A stretch of 56,648 nucleotides of DNA from Paracoccus denitrificans (GCA_003240735.1 QFNE01000018.1:1-56648); one strand, 5' to 3'. Shown: positions 1 through 7,642, counted from the first letter of the stretch. The notes: generated by a model from the letters alone, not told the origin. Translations and numbers: made by a program.

Positions 1-617
1 ACAAGGACGCCGTTCCAATCAATCAGAACTCACGCCGGTTCGCAATTTTCTTCAGCGCGATCCAGTCTAAATCGGATTTGGAGCGTCTTGGAATGGACGA
101 TAGCTACTTTTCCCGGTTTTACGATTGGCTCGGCATCGATAGCGCAGGCAACGTAAGTCATGCCAAAGGTCTTGCTTCTATTGCCGGATGGTTGATGCGA
201 AGGGAGATTTCAAAAGGGGGAATCGCGATGCGCGCCCCTAAAACGACCAGTGAGGCAGAGGCCATCGGATTAGGACGTGGGCCTATTTCGCAGGTTCTGG
301 TCGAAGTAATCGAGGCGAACGACATTCCGGGGCTCAAGGACGGATGGGTTCACACCGCAGCCGCCGCGCAAGTGCTAAACGAGTATGGCATTAAACAACC
401 GGCACCTAAGACACTGGCGACCATCCTTGATCAGCTAGGCTATCATAAAATTCGCAAGGATCAGCGGAGATGGGGAAACGTGGCCGGTGGCAGACGCGGG
501 ACTCTATGGCACAAGAACCCAAACGCAGACCCCGAAACGTTTCAAGGTGACCAGAGCAACGGAGGCGGCGGAGATGTCGTGACACTTCCAATGCCCGGAC
601 GCATGCCTGCCCGATAA
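1..617 (+). CDS. Primase-helicase family protein, C-terminal part (5' end outside window)
   Basis: The reading frame is open from the first bases of the window (first full codon at 3), so only about 204 C-terminal residues are seen. The opening stretch, with NSRRFAIFFSAIQS followed by SYFSRFYDWL, resembles the end of the helicase part of phage and satellite primase-helicases (DUF5906/D5-like), which usually unwind and prime DNA at the element's own origin. The last 110 residues are a small, basic, glycine-rich tail that could bind DNA. An intrinsic terminator and an iteron-like repeat array follow directly, which fits a replication initiator next to its origin. The family call rests on a partial sequence and is an inference; the ATP-binding part is not in view. 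Confidence 0.55.
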   Translation, partial: KDAVPINQNSRRFAIFFSAIQSKSDLERLGMDDSYFSRFYDWLGIDSAGNVSHAKGLASIAGWLMRREISKGGIAMRAPKTTSEAEAIGLGRGPISQVLVEVIEANDIPGLKDGWVHTAAAAQVLNEYGIKQPAPKTLATILDQLGYHKIRKDQRRWGNVAGGRRGTLWHKNPNADPETFQGDQSNGGGGDVVTLPMPGRMPAR

Positions 618-643
618 GAACTGCATCGGATTGACTGATTAAG

Positions 644-664
644 CCCGCTTCTGGCGGGTTTTTT
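644..664 (+). terminator. Intrinsic terminator after the primase-helicase gene
   Basis: A five-base-pair GC stem (cccgc/gcggg, 644-648 with 654-658) is followed at once by six T residues. It lies 26 bases after the primase-helicase stop and should end that transcript before the repeat array. Confidence 0.75.
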
Positions 665-668
665 CGTC

Positions 669-951
669 TATTGGTGTTCCCCTATTGGTGTTGCGAGACG
701 GCGTTGGAGAACACCAACGATGACTTCAGGCGCTATTGGTGTTGTATTGGTGTTGCACCTTATTATACAATCTTTTCAAGCGGTTGACCACTGTAAAAAC
801 ACCAATAACACCAATAACACCAATATTTGTTAAACTGTATATGTGTCAACATAGATATAAATACATTTATTATATGTACTATATAAGTATAGTATATATC
901 GCCTATATAGAACAACTCTGAAAATATCGGTGTTTTGGTGTTATTGGTGTT
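669..951. repeat. Iteron-like array of TATTGGTGTT units in three orientation blocks
   Basis: Forward copies of tattggtgtt lie at 669-678, 683-692, 734-743 and 745-754. Three inverse copies (aacaccaata) lie head to tail at 798-807, 807-816 and 816-825 as a 9-bp tandem. A third block in forward orientation lies at 925-934 (one mismatch, tatcggtgtt), 933-942 (variant ttttggtgtt) and 942-951 (exact). A related palindrome, gttgg...ccaac, lies at 703-718. The units are too short, and too unevenly spaced, for CRISPR. Multiple short direct repeats flanking AT-rich DNA are typical of initiator-binding iterons or of repressor operators. Which of the two applies here cannot be told from sequence alone. 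Confidence 0.85.
755..924. other. AT-rich core between repeat blocks, candidate replication origin of the element
   Basis: The 463-base stretch without a gene (618-1080) contains this AT-rich segment. In 841-900 only 11 of 60 bases are G or C, while the chromosomal genes further on are clearly GC-rich. It is lined by TATATA-type runs and by repeat blocks on both sides. In staphylococcal pathogenicity islands the origin lies just after the rep gene and has iterons flanking an AT-rich tract, so the arrangement matches. Assignment as an origin is inference; a promoter or operator region for the downstream cassette is the main alternative. Confidence 0.45.
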
Positions 952-1080
952 GGAGCAGTTTCATGCGCCCCCACGATCAGTGTCCAGTCAAGCGCCCCCC
1001 AGATTTCTTTAATGCAGTCTATTGACATGTCGCCTCCCCGTGACTCATTAATGCGTCCAATCATCATAGGGGTTAATGGC

Positions 1081-1839
1081 ATGAAACAGGTTCCAGTATT
1101 CAGCGGCGCAGATACAGATCGCGGCTTTCTATTTCAATTCGGCGAAACCGGTCACGGATTGATTCAAAACGATGTTGAATCGCATGTAATCGGAAATAAA
1201 CTCATATCGGCACTTAAACAGTGCATATATGCTTTTACGTCGAACGCTGCGCTATACAATTTGAATATCGTTGCGGATAAGAATCGCGAATACATTGAAG
1301 GTAACCTCGTCCATGTTTGGACAGAGGCGCAGGAGAACGCGCTGAAGCAGAAAGAAACTTGGATTCTGAACGAAGCCAAGTACACGCAGATTCCACAATC
1401 CAAAGATGAACGGATTGAATCGGACTATCGGGCGAAGTTTGAAAGCGCAGACCAATCGCACCGCCTCCAGTTTCTGATGACGTGGCCGGAGATCGGGCTG
1501 TTCGCCGTCGCGCGCATGGGCCGTGAGTTCTGGGGCATGTCAGAGCCAGATTGGCGTATCGGCACTGACCGGGTTCTAGCGGCTAACCTGATGGCCTCTG
1601 ACACGCTCACATCGACTATGCTGGCCAAGCCGTCTCTTGGCGACGTGCTGGCCCGTGGCGTCGATCAGGACGCCATGAGGGCCTACGTGGAAGATGCCCT
1701 GCGGCAGTTCAAAGAGCGTCGGCAATGGATCGAGGATACGCGTTTGGCGCTGACCTATGTGGTTAAGTTCGTGGCGGTCGCTTGCGATATTTCGGATGAA
1801 GATGCGTTCGCCATGCTGTCGGGTCGGGGCAATGGCTGA
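1081..1839 (+). CDS. Hypothetical protein, first gene of the accessory cassette
   Basis: I do not recognise this 252-residue protein. The start at 1081 is chosen because AGGGG at 1068-1072 sits eight bases before it; in-frame ATGs at 1012, 1027 and 1051 have no comparable ribosome site. No signal peptide or membrane segment is seen. The C-terminal part is rich in charged helices (around RQFKERRQWIEDTR). Base composition changes sharply inside the gene: 25 of 60 bases are G/C at 1141-1200 but 41 of 60 at 1621-1680, with the step near 1440. This suggests a mosaic or recombinant origin. Its stop overlaps the start of the next gene, so the two are probably translationally coupled. Confidence 0.6.
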   Translation: MKQVPVFSGADTDRGFLFQFGETGHGLIQNDVESHVIGNKLISALKQCIYAFTSNAALYNLNIVADKNREYIEGNLVHVWTEAQENALKQKETWILNEAKYTQIPQSKDERIESDYRAKFESADQSHRLQFLMTWPEIGLFAVARMGREFWGMSEPDWRIGTDRVLAANLMASDTLTSTMLAKPSLGDVLARGVDQDAMRAYVEDALRQFKERRQWIEDTRLALTYVVKFVAVACDISDEDAFAMLSGRGNG

Positions 1840-2071
1840 GCGTAAGACCGGCCCTATGCTCAACGCGACACAAGTTCTGCTAGCCAAAGAACTTGTGTCG
1901 CAGAGCGAGATCATCACGGAATTTCAGATCACGCGACAGACGTTGAAAAACTGGCGCGACCGGTTCGGCTTTCCACAATTCAGCGCGCAGCACGGGCGGG
2001 AACGTCTCTACAGAACCCAAGATGTTCTGACGTGGCTGAAGGCAAACAAGGTACGCACGGAGATCGTCTGA
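1832..2071 (+). CDS. Small helix-turn-helix protein, Nu1/AlpA/MerR-like fold
   Basis: This 79-residue protein starts at an ATG that overlaps the upstream stop (ATGGCTGA). Residues about 25-70 read as a winged helix-turn-helix: ITEFQITRQTLKNWRDRFG, then a basic wing and LYRTQDVLTWL, the pattern of AlpA/excisionase-like regulators and of small terminase (Nu1-type) DNA-binding domains. It probably binds element or phage DNA. The next gene overlaps by an ATGA. Next to a DUF5681 gene, a packaging role is possible, but a transcriptional regulator or excisionase is equally consistent with the sequence. Confidence 0.6.
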   Translation: MAERKTGPMLNATQVLLAKELVSQSEIITEFQITRQTLKNWRDRFGFPQFSAQHGRERLYRTQDVLTWLKANKVRTEIV

Positions 2072-2499
2072 TGACCGATACAGTCCGAACAGAAACGGCC
2101 TACAACGATCAGCAAACGGGACGGTTCGTGGCCGGAAACCCCGGACGCCCGAAAGGTGCGCGAACGCGCTTTTCGCAAGAGACGCTTAGGGAAATTGCGG
2201 GCCTAAAGTCGGACGCGGTTGAAGTTCTAAAAAACCGGCTGGCAGCAAATGACGGCGATGTGGCGCGTTGGGTATTGGAACGCATCATCGGTCGAAACGC
2301 GCAGATCGTGGAACTGTCCGGTGTAACGCCTGATGACGTGGGCCGAGATTTGCTGGACGGCGCAATCAGCATCGAGCAGGCGAAAGACCTAGCGCAAACG
2401 ATGGTTCGTTTAATGGAGGTCGAAAAGATCGGTGAACTGGAACGTAAGGTTGAAGAACTAAATAACCTGCTAAAAGAAACGTCCTATGCGGGTCCGTAA
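2071..2499 (+). CDS. DUF5681 domain protein, phage-associated
   Basis: The 142-residue product begins at an ATG overlapping the previous stop (ATGA). Residues about 12-32 contain GRFVAGNPGRPKGARTR, the hallmark of DUF5681 proteins, which are common in phage and mobile-element loci, often near terminase genes. The middle (DGDVARWVLERIIGR) and a C-terminal predicted coiled coil (EKIGELERKVEELNNLLKE) suggest an oligomer. The biochemical role of the family is not established to my knowledge; a small-terminase-like or DNA-binding role is inference from context. Confidence 0.65.
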   Translation: MTDTVRTETAYNDQQTGRFVAGNPGRPKGARTRFSQETLREIAGLKSDAVEVLKNRLAANDGDVARWVLERIIGRNAQIVELSGVTPDDVGRDLLDGAISIEQAKDLAQTMVRLMEVEKIGELERKVEELNNLLKETSYAGP

Positions 2500-2773
2500 G
2501 GCAATCGCGCAACTTGATCGGGCGCTGTGTGTGGTCAGATCAAATATTCCACCCGATCCGTTTGAAAACATTCACCCGAAGATACGAAGTGTTTTTGAAC
2601 GCTGGCGTGAATCACTACCACGCGACGAACCGGACGCAGAATACCGTGCGATACTGAACGGGACGCACCCGCTGCGCGCGTTTGAAACGATGACAATCAC
2701 AATGGATATGAGCCTATCGCAGGCTCAAGACCGATACAGTGATTTACTAGAGGGAAAAGGAAAGATCAGATGA
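2486..2773 (+). CDS. Hypothetical protein in the accessory cassette
   Basis: I do not recognise this 95-residue soluble protein. It starts 14 bases before the end of the DUF5681 gene and ends in an ATGA overlap with the next gene, so it is part of one polycistronic unit. It begins with a basic segment (MRVRKAIAQLDRAL) and has an acidic, helical C-terminus. No membrane segment or known motif is visible. Codon use is more AT-rich than in the chromosomal genes. Confidence 0.5.
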   Translation: MRVRKAIAQLDRALCVVRSNIPPDPFENIHPKIRSVFERWRESLPRDEPDAEYRAILNGTHPLRAFETMTITMDMSLSQAQDRYSDLLEGKGKIR

Positions 2774-3243
2774 AAGATACGGTTTACATCAAGAAGCTGA
2801 AGTGTGCGGTCAATTTTAAGACGGAACAGGTGGCATTTCACGAAAAGTGTCCGCCTGAAATGGTTGCGGTAGATTACGCGACGATACAATGTGACGTTTT
2901 TGAAACTCACATCGAACAGCAAACGATCAATTACCGTGGTTGCAACCTACTTCACCTTAGTACGTACGATGCAGTCAGTTTTATTTCGTTGGCTATTTCG
3001 AGCGGATACGTGAAGAAACCTGACGGTCCGAAGTTTGACGGTCTATTTTACGGTGACACTAGTGACGGATTGGATACTGTGCTTCGCGTTGTGGTGCCTG
3101 AACTGCGCGCACCTGGTGAGTACGCGTATTTCAGGTCTGCGCAGTTGCGATCCGACACCCGGCGTTTGCCCGAACTTCGCGCAGGGATGCACGATTACAT
3201 CCGTAGTCGTGGGGTGAGACTAAATCCCAAGATGATAGAATGA
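2770..3243 (+). CDS. Hypothetical protein in the accessory cassette
   Basis: This 157-residue protein is unrecognised. It shares four bases (ATGA) with the genes on both sides. It has several cysteines (near residues 12, 28, 41 and 58) and a mixed strand/helix pattern, with no signal peptide or transmembrane helix. Base composition is low in GC relative to the core genome, consistent with acquired DNA. No function is proposed. Confidence 0.5.
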   Translation: MKDTVYIKKLKCAVNFKTEQVAFHEKCPPEMVAVDYATIQCDVFETHIEQQTINYRGCNLLHLSTYDAVSFISLAISSGYVKKPDGPKFDGLFYGDTSDGLDTVLRVVVPELRAPGEYAYFRSAQLRSDTRRLPELRAGMHDYIRSRGVRLNPKMIE

Positions 3244-3512
3244 CCGACCATCTAGACGGGACGGCCTGCCGCGCGCTGTGGGTCAGCGTCCTAGAGCGTC
3301 AACTTCAAGATGCGTTTGGAAGGCACGGTCTGATCGGTATGGCTGGCGACACCGCCCAGCGGCTTGCAGATCGCTGGCTGCGTAGCGGACCCGACATGCT
3401 CGAAGTCGCCGCGCTCTGTGGTCTGGACGGCCACGAAGTGCGGCGGCGCTACATCGCCGGTCTGATCAACCTGCCGACCGGCCACCAACGCCATGTGCGG
3501 AACGCGGCGTAG
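3240..3512 (+). CDS. Small hypothetical protein, last gene of the accessory cassette
   Basis: The 90-residue product starts in an ATGA overlap. It contains RLADRWLRSGPDMLEVAALCGLDGHEVRRRY, given here in two parts: an N-terminal helix ending ADRWLRS, and a C-terminal AALCGLDGHEVRRR segment that resembles the short helix-turn-helix-like proteins found in Rhodobacteraceae prophages. Unlike its neighbours it is GC-rich (40 of 60 bases at 3361-3420), so it may have another origin than the two genes before it. The function is unknown. Confidence 0.5.
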   Translation: MTDHLDGTACRALWVSVLERQLQDAFGRHGLIGMAGDTAQRLADRWLRSGPDMLEVAALCGLDGHEVRRRYIAGLINLPTGHQRHVRNAA

Positions 3513-3587
3513 CGGCTTGTGACCATCTGTGTGCATTCGGGTGGGCAGGCGCATGGGTGGGTAATCCGATGCGCAAAGCGTAATGCG

Positions 3588-3610
3588 TTGATTTTATAGA
3601 GAAAAATCAA
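3588..3610. repeat. AT-rich inverted repeat next to the tRNA 3' end
   Basis: TTGATTTT at 3588-3595 and AAAATCAA at 3603-3610 form a perfect 8-bp dyad with a 7-base loop, ending five bases before the tRNA. Neither side has a T run fitting a terminator. It could be an arm-type site for the element's integrase or excisionase. Apart from this dyad, nothing recognisable lies between 3513 and 3615. Confidence 0.5.
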
Positions 3611-3615
3611 TCAAA

Positions 3616-3705
3616 TGGCGGAAGCGGTGGGATTCGAACCCACGGAAGGGTCTCCCCTTCGCTGGTTTTCAAGACCAGAGCCTTAAACCACTCGGCCACA
3701 CTTCC
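3616..3705 (-). tRNA. tRNA-Ser (anticodon UGA)
   Basis: On the minus strand the acceptor stem GGAAGTG pairs with CGCTTCC, the anticodon stem CTGGT/ACCAG encloses the loop CTTGAAA (anticodon TGA), a long class II variable arm follows, the T-loop reads GGTTCGAATCC, and CCA is encoded (3616-3618). The acquired region lies against its 3' end, the usual place of tyrosine-recombinase integration. Confidence 0.96.
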
Positions 3706-3716
3706 TGCGCTGCGAC

Positions 3717-3745
3717 TGCCTAGCTTTTGCGGGCGGGTACGGCAA
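3717..3745 (-). promoter_or_regulatory. Candidate sigma-70 promoter of tRNA-Ser
   Basis: Read on the minus strand, TTGCCG (3745-3740) is followed after exactly 17 bases by TAGGCA (3722-3717). The tRNA 5' end lies 11 bases further on. Spacing and position fit a housekeeping promoter. The rest of 3706-3891, up to cysS, shows nothing else I can name. Confidence 0.5.
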
Positions 3746-3891
3746 GAGGCGACATGCGGGACTTGGCAGGCGCGTGGCAATCGTTTATCGGGCTGGCATG
3801 AACGCTGCGCGCACCACTTCTTGCATTATCCGCTGATCTGATTTCGCGGGCCGTTCTGCATGACCAACGTGCCCCGCTCAAGGGGAATACC

Positions 3892-5286
3892 ATGGTCGAA
3901 ATCCGGCTGACGAACACCGCGACCCGCACCAAAGATGCGTTCGCCCCGATCGATCCCAAAAACATCCGCATCTATCTGTGCGGACCGACGGTCTATGATC
4001 GCGCCCATCTGGGGAATGCGCGTCCTGTCATCGTGATCGACATGCTGAACCGACTTCTGCGGCACGTCTATGGGGCAGATGCTGTCACGTATGTGCGCAA
4101 CTTCACCGACGTCGATGACAAGATCAACGCGCGCGCGGCGGAACTGAACCGCGACATTCGGGCGATCACGTCGGAAACGATCCAGTGGTATCACGACGAT
4201 ATGGACGCACTGGCCGCCGACCGTCCGACGCATGAGCCGCGCGCGACGGACTTCATCCCCCAGATGATCGACATGATCGACCGGCTGATCGTATCGGGCA
4301 ACGCCTACGCCGCCGAAGGGCATGTGCTTTTCGACGTCCGCTCCTATCCGGCCTACGGCGCGCTGTCGGGGCGAAGTGTCGACGACATGCTGGCCGGCGC
4401 ACGGGTTGAGGTGGCGCCCTTCAAGCGCGATCCGATGGATTTCGTTCTGTGGAAGCCGTCGGACGACGGGACGCCGGGATGGGACAGCCCGTGGGGTCGG
4501 GGGCGTCCGGGGTGGCACATCGAGTGCTCTGCCATGTCGGATGCGCTGCTGGGGACGTCGTTCGACATCCATGCGGGCGGGATCGATCTGCAGTTTCCCC
4601 ACCATGAGAACGAGATTGCGCAAAGTTGCTGCGCCAACCCGCATTCGGGTTTTGCCAAGGTCTGGCTGCACAACGAAATGCTGCAGGTCGAAGGCAAGAA
4701 GATGTCGAAATCGCTCGGCAACTTCTTCACCGTGCGCGATCTGCTGAACCAGGGCATTCCCGGTGAGGTGATCCGCTTCGTGCTGCTCTCGACGCACTAC
4801 CGCAAACCGATGGACTGGACTGCTGAAAAGGCGCGTGCGGCCGAGGATACGCTTTGGCAATGGCGTATCCTAACCAAGGGCGTCGCTCCGTCCCAGGTCG
4901 ACCCGCGCGTGATTGCGGCGCTGGCGGACGATTTGAACACGGCGGGTGCGATTTCGGTGCTCTATTCTCTCAAGGACGATCCTGCCGCGTTGCTTGCGTC
5001 GGCGCAGTTCATGGGTCTTCTTCTGCCGGAAATGGGCGGCTGGATGGAGCGTGATCTGGCGACACTCGCCACGGCGACGATGTCGGTGGAGGACTTGCTG
5101 GAGAAATTGACGGCCCGGCTGACCGATCTGCGAACCGCCGCGATGGCGACCAAGGATTTCAGCGGGGTCGACGCGCTGAAATCCGCGCTGACGGATGCGG
5201 GGGTCGAAGTTCGCATGTCCAAGGCAGGCGTCGAACTGATCCCTGGACCGAGGATCGATTTGGCTCAGCTAGGCGGCCTGCTGTGA
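3892..5286 (+). CDS. cysS: Cysteinyl-tRNA synthetase
   Basis: The cytoplasmic class I enzyme attaches cysteine to tRNA-Cys using ATP. The 464-residue length is normal. C30 and the HIGH-type motif HLGN (39-42) lie in the Rossmann fold, the zinc-site region GGIDLQFPHHENE is present, and the KMSKS loop lies at 270-274. The start has an AAGGGGA-like ribosome site a few bases upstream. Its stop overlaps the GTG start of cimA, suggesting one transcript; the pairing with citramalate synthase has no obvious metabolic link and probably reflects gene packing. Confidence 0.97.
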   Translation: MVEIRLTNTATRTKDAFAPIDPKNIRIYLCGPTVYDRAHLGNARPVIVIDMLNRLLRHVYGADAVTYVRNFTDVDDKINARAAELNRDIRAITSETIQWYHDDMDALAADRPTHEPRATDFIPQMIDMIDRLIVSGNAYAAEGHVLFDVRSYPAYGALSGRSVDDMLAGARVEVAPFKRDPMDFVLWKPSDDGTPGWDSPWGRGRPGWHIECSAMSDALLGTSFDIHAGGIDLQFPHHENEIAQSCCANPHSGFAKVWLHNEMLQVEGKKMSKSLGNFFTVRDLLNQGIPGEVIRFVLLSTHYRKPMDWTAEKARAAEDTLWQWRILTKGVAPSQVDPRVIAALADDLNTAGAISVLYSLKDDPAALLASAQFMGLLLPEMGGWMERDLATLATATMSVEDLLEKLTARLTDLRTAAMATKDFSGVDALKSALTDAGVEVRMSKAGVELIPGPRIDLAQLGGLL

Positions 5287-6902
5287 CGGACAGGCTTTAC
5301 CTTTACGACACGACACTTCGGGATGGTCAGCAAACGCAGGGCGTCCAGTTTTCCGTGGCCGAGAAGGTTGAGATTGCGCGGATGCTGGATGATCTGGGCG
5401 TCGATTACATCGAAGGGGGATGGCCGGGCGCCAACCCGACCGACAGCGACTTTTTTGCCGCCGCACCTGCGACACGGGCGACGCTGACCGCGTTCGGCAT
5501 GACCAAGCGGGCAGGGCGATCGGCGGCAAATGACGACGTTCTGGCGGGGGTGCTGAACGCTGGCACTGCCGCTGTCTGTCTGGTCGGCAAGACGCATGAT
5601 TGGCACGTGACGGAAGCTTTGGGCATCACGCTTGCCGAAAATCTGGACAGCATCTCAGCATCGGTCGCCCACGTCGTGGCATCCGGCCGGGAGGCGATGT
5701 TCGACGCCGAGCATTTCTTTGATGGGTTCGCGGCCAACCCCGATTACGCGATTGCGTGCATCCGATCGGCCTATGACGCGGGCGCGCGTTGGATCATTTT
5801 GTGCGACACGAATGGTGGCACTCTGCCTGACCGGATCGGCGCAGTTACCGCGGCGGCGATCGCCGCCGGAATTCCTGGGGATCACCTTGGCATCCATTGC
5901 CACGACGACACCGGAAACGCGGTGGCCGGCACGCTGGCTGCTGTTCAGGCAGGGGTCCGGCAGGTGCAGGGAACGCTGAACGGTTTGGGCGAGCGTTGCG
6001 GCAACGCCAGCCTGACGACGCTGATCCCGACCTTCGTCACCAAGGCGCCGTTTCGGGACACGCTGACCACCGGCGTCACGCGTGAAGCGTTATCCCGGAT
6101 CACGCGCACATCGCGGCGTCTGGATGAAATTCTGAACCGCCCACCGTCCCGTGGCGCGCCGTATGTCGGGACGTCCGCGTTTACCCACAAGGCGGGGTTG
6201 CATGTCAGTGCCATCCTGAAGAACCCGCAAAGCTATGAACATTTGCCGCCCGAAACCGTGGGGAACACGCGCGTCATTCCCATGTCGAACCAAGCGGGCC
6301 AGTCGAACCTGCGCGCCCGCTTGGCGGACGGCGGCATCGCCGTCGAGCCCGGTGATCCGGCACTGGCCGAGATCCTGTCGGCGGTAAAACTGCGCGAAGA
6401 TCAGGGTTATGCCTATGACAGCGCCGAGGCGTCGTTCGAGTTGCTGGCGCTGGACATGCTGGGCCGCCTTCCTGATCTGTTCGCGGTCGAGCGGTATCGC
6501 ATCACGGTGGAACGGCGGATCAATGCGGCAGGGCAGCGTATCTCGGTTTCCGAGGCAGTGGTTGTGGTGCGTGTGAACGATCAGCGCGTGATGTCGGTCA
6601 GTGAAAGCGTGGACGCCGAAGGTCATGACCGAGGCCCGGTGAACGCGTTGTGGCGCGCGTTGGCCAAGGATCTGGGGCCATGGCAGGGCAGCATCGATGA
6701 CATGGTCCTGACCGACTATCGCGTGCGGATCACCGGCGCAGGGACTGATGCTGTCACGCGCGTAACAATCGATTCCGCCGACGGGCAGGGGCGGAAATGG
6801 TCCACTGTCGGCGTCTCGCCGAACATCGTGGACGCAAGTTTTGAAGCCCTGATCGACGCCATCCGTTGGAAACTGCTGCGCGACAGCGCGCCCGCGTCAT
6901 GA
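5283..6902 (+). CDS. cimA: (R)-citramalate synthase
   Basis: The protein condenses pyruvate with acetyl-CoA to citramalate, the first step of the threonine-independent route to 2-oxobutyrate and isoleucine. The 539 residues comprise an HMGL-like TIM barrel with LYDTTLRDGQQ (6-16), metal-binding HCH (205-207) followed by DDTGNAVA, and a C-terminal LeuA-type allosteric domain expected to bind isoleucine. The length and the ERRINAAGQRISVSEA region fit CimA rather than 2-isopropylmalate synthase. The start is GTG, overlapping the cysS stop (GTGA). The next gene overlaps by an ATGA. Confidence 0.9.
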   Translation: MTDRLYLYDTTLRDGQQTQGVQFSVAEKVEIARMLDDLGVDYIEGGWPGANPTDSDFFAAAPATRATLTAFGMTKRAGRSAANDDVLAGVLNAGTAAVCLVGKTHDWHVTEALGITLAENLDSISASVAHVVASGREAMFDAEHFFDGFAANPDYAIACIRSAYDAGARWIILCDTNGGTLPDRIGAVTAAAIAAGIPGDHLGIHCHDDTGNAVAGTLAAVQAGVRQVQGTLNGLGERCGNASLTTLIPTFVTKAPFRDTLTTGVTREALSRITRTSRRLDEILNRPPSRGAPYVGTSAFTHKAGLHVSAILKNPQSYEHLPPETVGNTRVIPMSNQAGQSNLRARLADGGIAVEPGDPALAEILSAVKLREDQGYAYDSAEASFELLALDMLGRLPDLFAVERYRITVERRINAAGQRISVSEAVVVVRVNDQRVMSVSESVDAEGHDRGPVNALWRALAKDLGPWQGSIDDMVLTDYRVRITGAGTDAVTRVTIDSADGQGRKWSTVGVSPNIVDASFEALIDAIRWKLLRDSAPAS

Positions 6903-7642
6903 GCATTGCCGATCTGGCCGATGGTCTGCGCAGCGCGGACCCCGACCGCTATGCCATGGCCGCCCTTGCGCCGGTGGGCGCGCGGGACCGCCTGGTGACG
7001 CTTTATGCGCTGAACCTTGAACTGGCGCGGACACCGCTGCAATCGAATGAGCCGTTGATTGCCGAAATGCGCGTGCAGTGGTGGGTGGATCGCCTGCGCG
7101 CCATGGCCGACGCGCCGCCACCGCCGCATGAGTTGTTGACGCCGATCCACGACGCGTGGGGGGGCGAAGCTGCTTTACTGGCGGTGCTTGCAGAAGGTCG
7201 TCGCCGCGATGCAGGGCGCGAGCCGTTCGACACCGCGCACGACGTCGCCGATTATGTCGCAGGCACGCAGGGGGCTCTGATGCGACTTGCGGCGCGCGCG
7301 AGTGGGATCGACGCCGACATTGCGGCCAAGCAAGGGCTGGGTGCGGGCATTGCCACGTGGCTGCGTGCCCAGCCGACGCTGCAGCAGATAGGGTTGGGAC
7401 TGCGCGATCCGTCACCAGAACACTTGGCCGAAATAGCGCGGCTGGGTCAGGCCGCGTTTCGGGACGCTGCGCGGCAGCGTCGGCAGGCCGGCAAAGCTTC
7501 AGTCCTTTATCCCGGACCGGGTGCGGGCGCGACCTTGCGCGCGGTGGCACAGGGGAAACCGATCCCCCCGATATCCGACTTCGCGCGCAAGGGTGGGCTC
7601 GCGCGTTTGGCGATCACGGGTCGCTGGTGGGTCAATCCTTAA
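6899..7642 (+). CDS. Squalene/phytoene synthase family protein
   Basis: This 247-residue protein has the all-helical trans-isoprenyl diphosphate synthase fold, with RYAMAALAP, RDRLVTLYALNLELA, VQWWVDRL and an internal GTQGALMRLAAR helix. The classic paired DxxxD motifs of true phytoene synthases are not clear (only DTAHDVADYV is visible), so it more resembles NDUFAF6-like members whose chemistry is not settled. The ATG overlaps the cimA stop, so it is probably co-transcribed. No other carotenoid gene is nearby, which argues against a dedicated pigment role. Confidence 0.75.
   Translation: MSIADLADGLRSADPDRYAMAALAPVGARDRLVTLYALNLELARTPLQSNEPLIAEMRVQWWVDRLRAMADAPPPPHELLTPIHDAWGGEAALLAVLAEGRRRDAGREPFDTAHDVADYVAGTQGALMRLAARASGIDADIAAKQGLGAGIATWLRAQPTLQQIGLGLRDPSPEHLAEIARLGQAAFRDAARQRRQAGKASVLYPGPGAGATLRAVAQGKPIPPISDFARKGGLARLAITGRWWVNP

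Noticed and set aside
736..921. 61-residue open frame in the AT-rich repeat region
   Set aside because: It is made of repeat and TATA-type sequence, translates to a low-complexity Tyr/Ile-rich peptide, and has no ribosome site.
669..951. CRISPR array
   Set aside because: Units are only 9-10 bp, reverse orientation occurs, and spacers of uniform length are absent.
3571..3597. Terminator at the end of the accessory cassette
   Set aside because: The GCGCA/TGCGT stem is only about five pairs with one wobble, and the following T stretch is interrupted.
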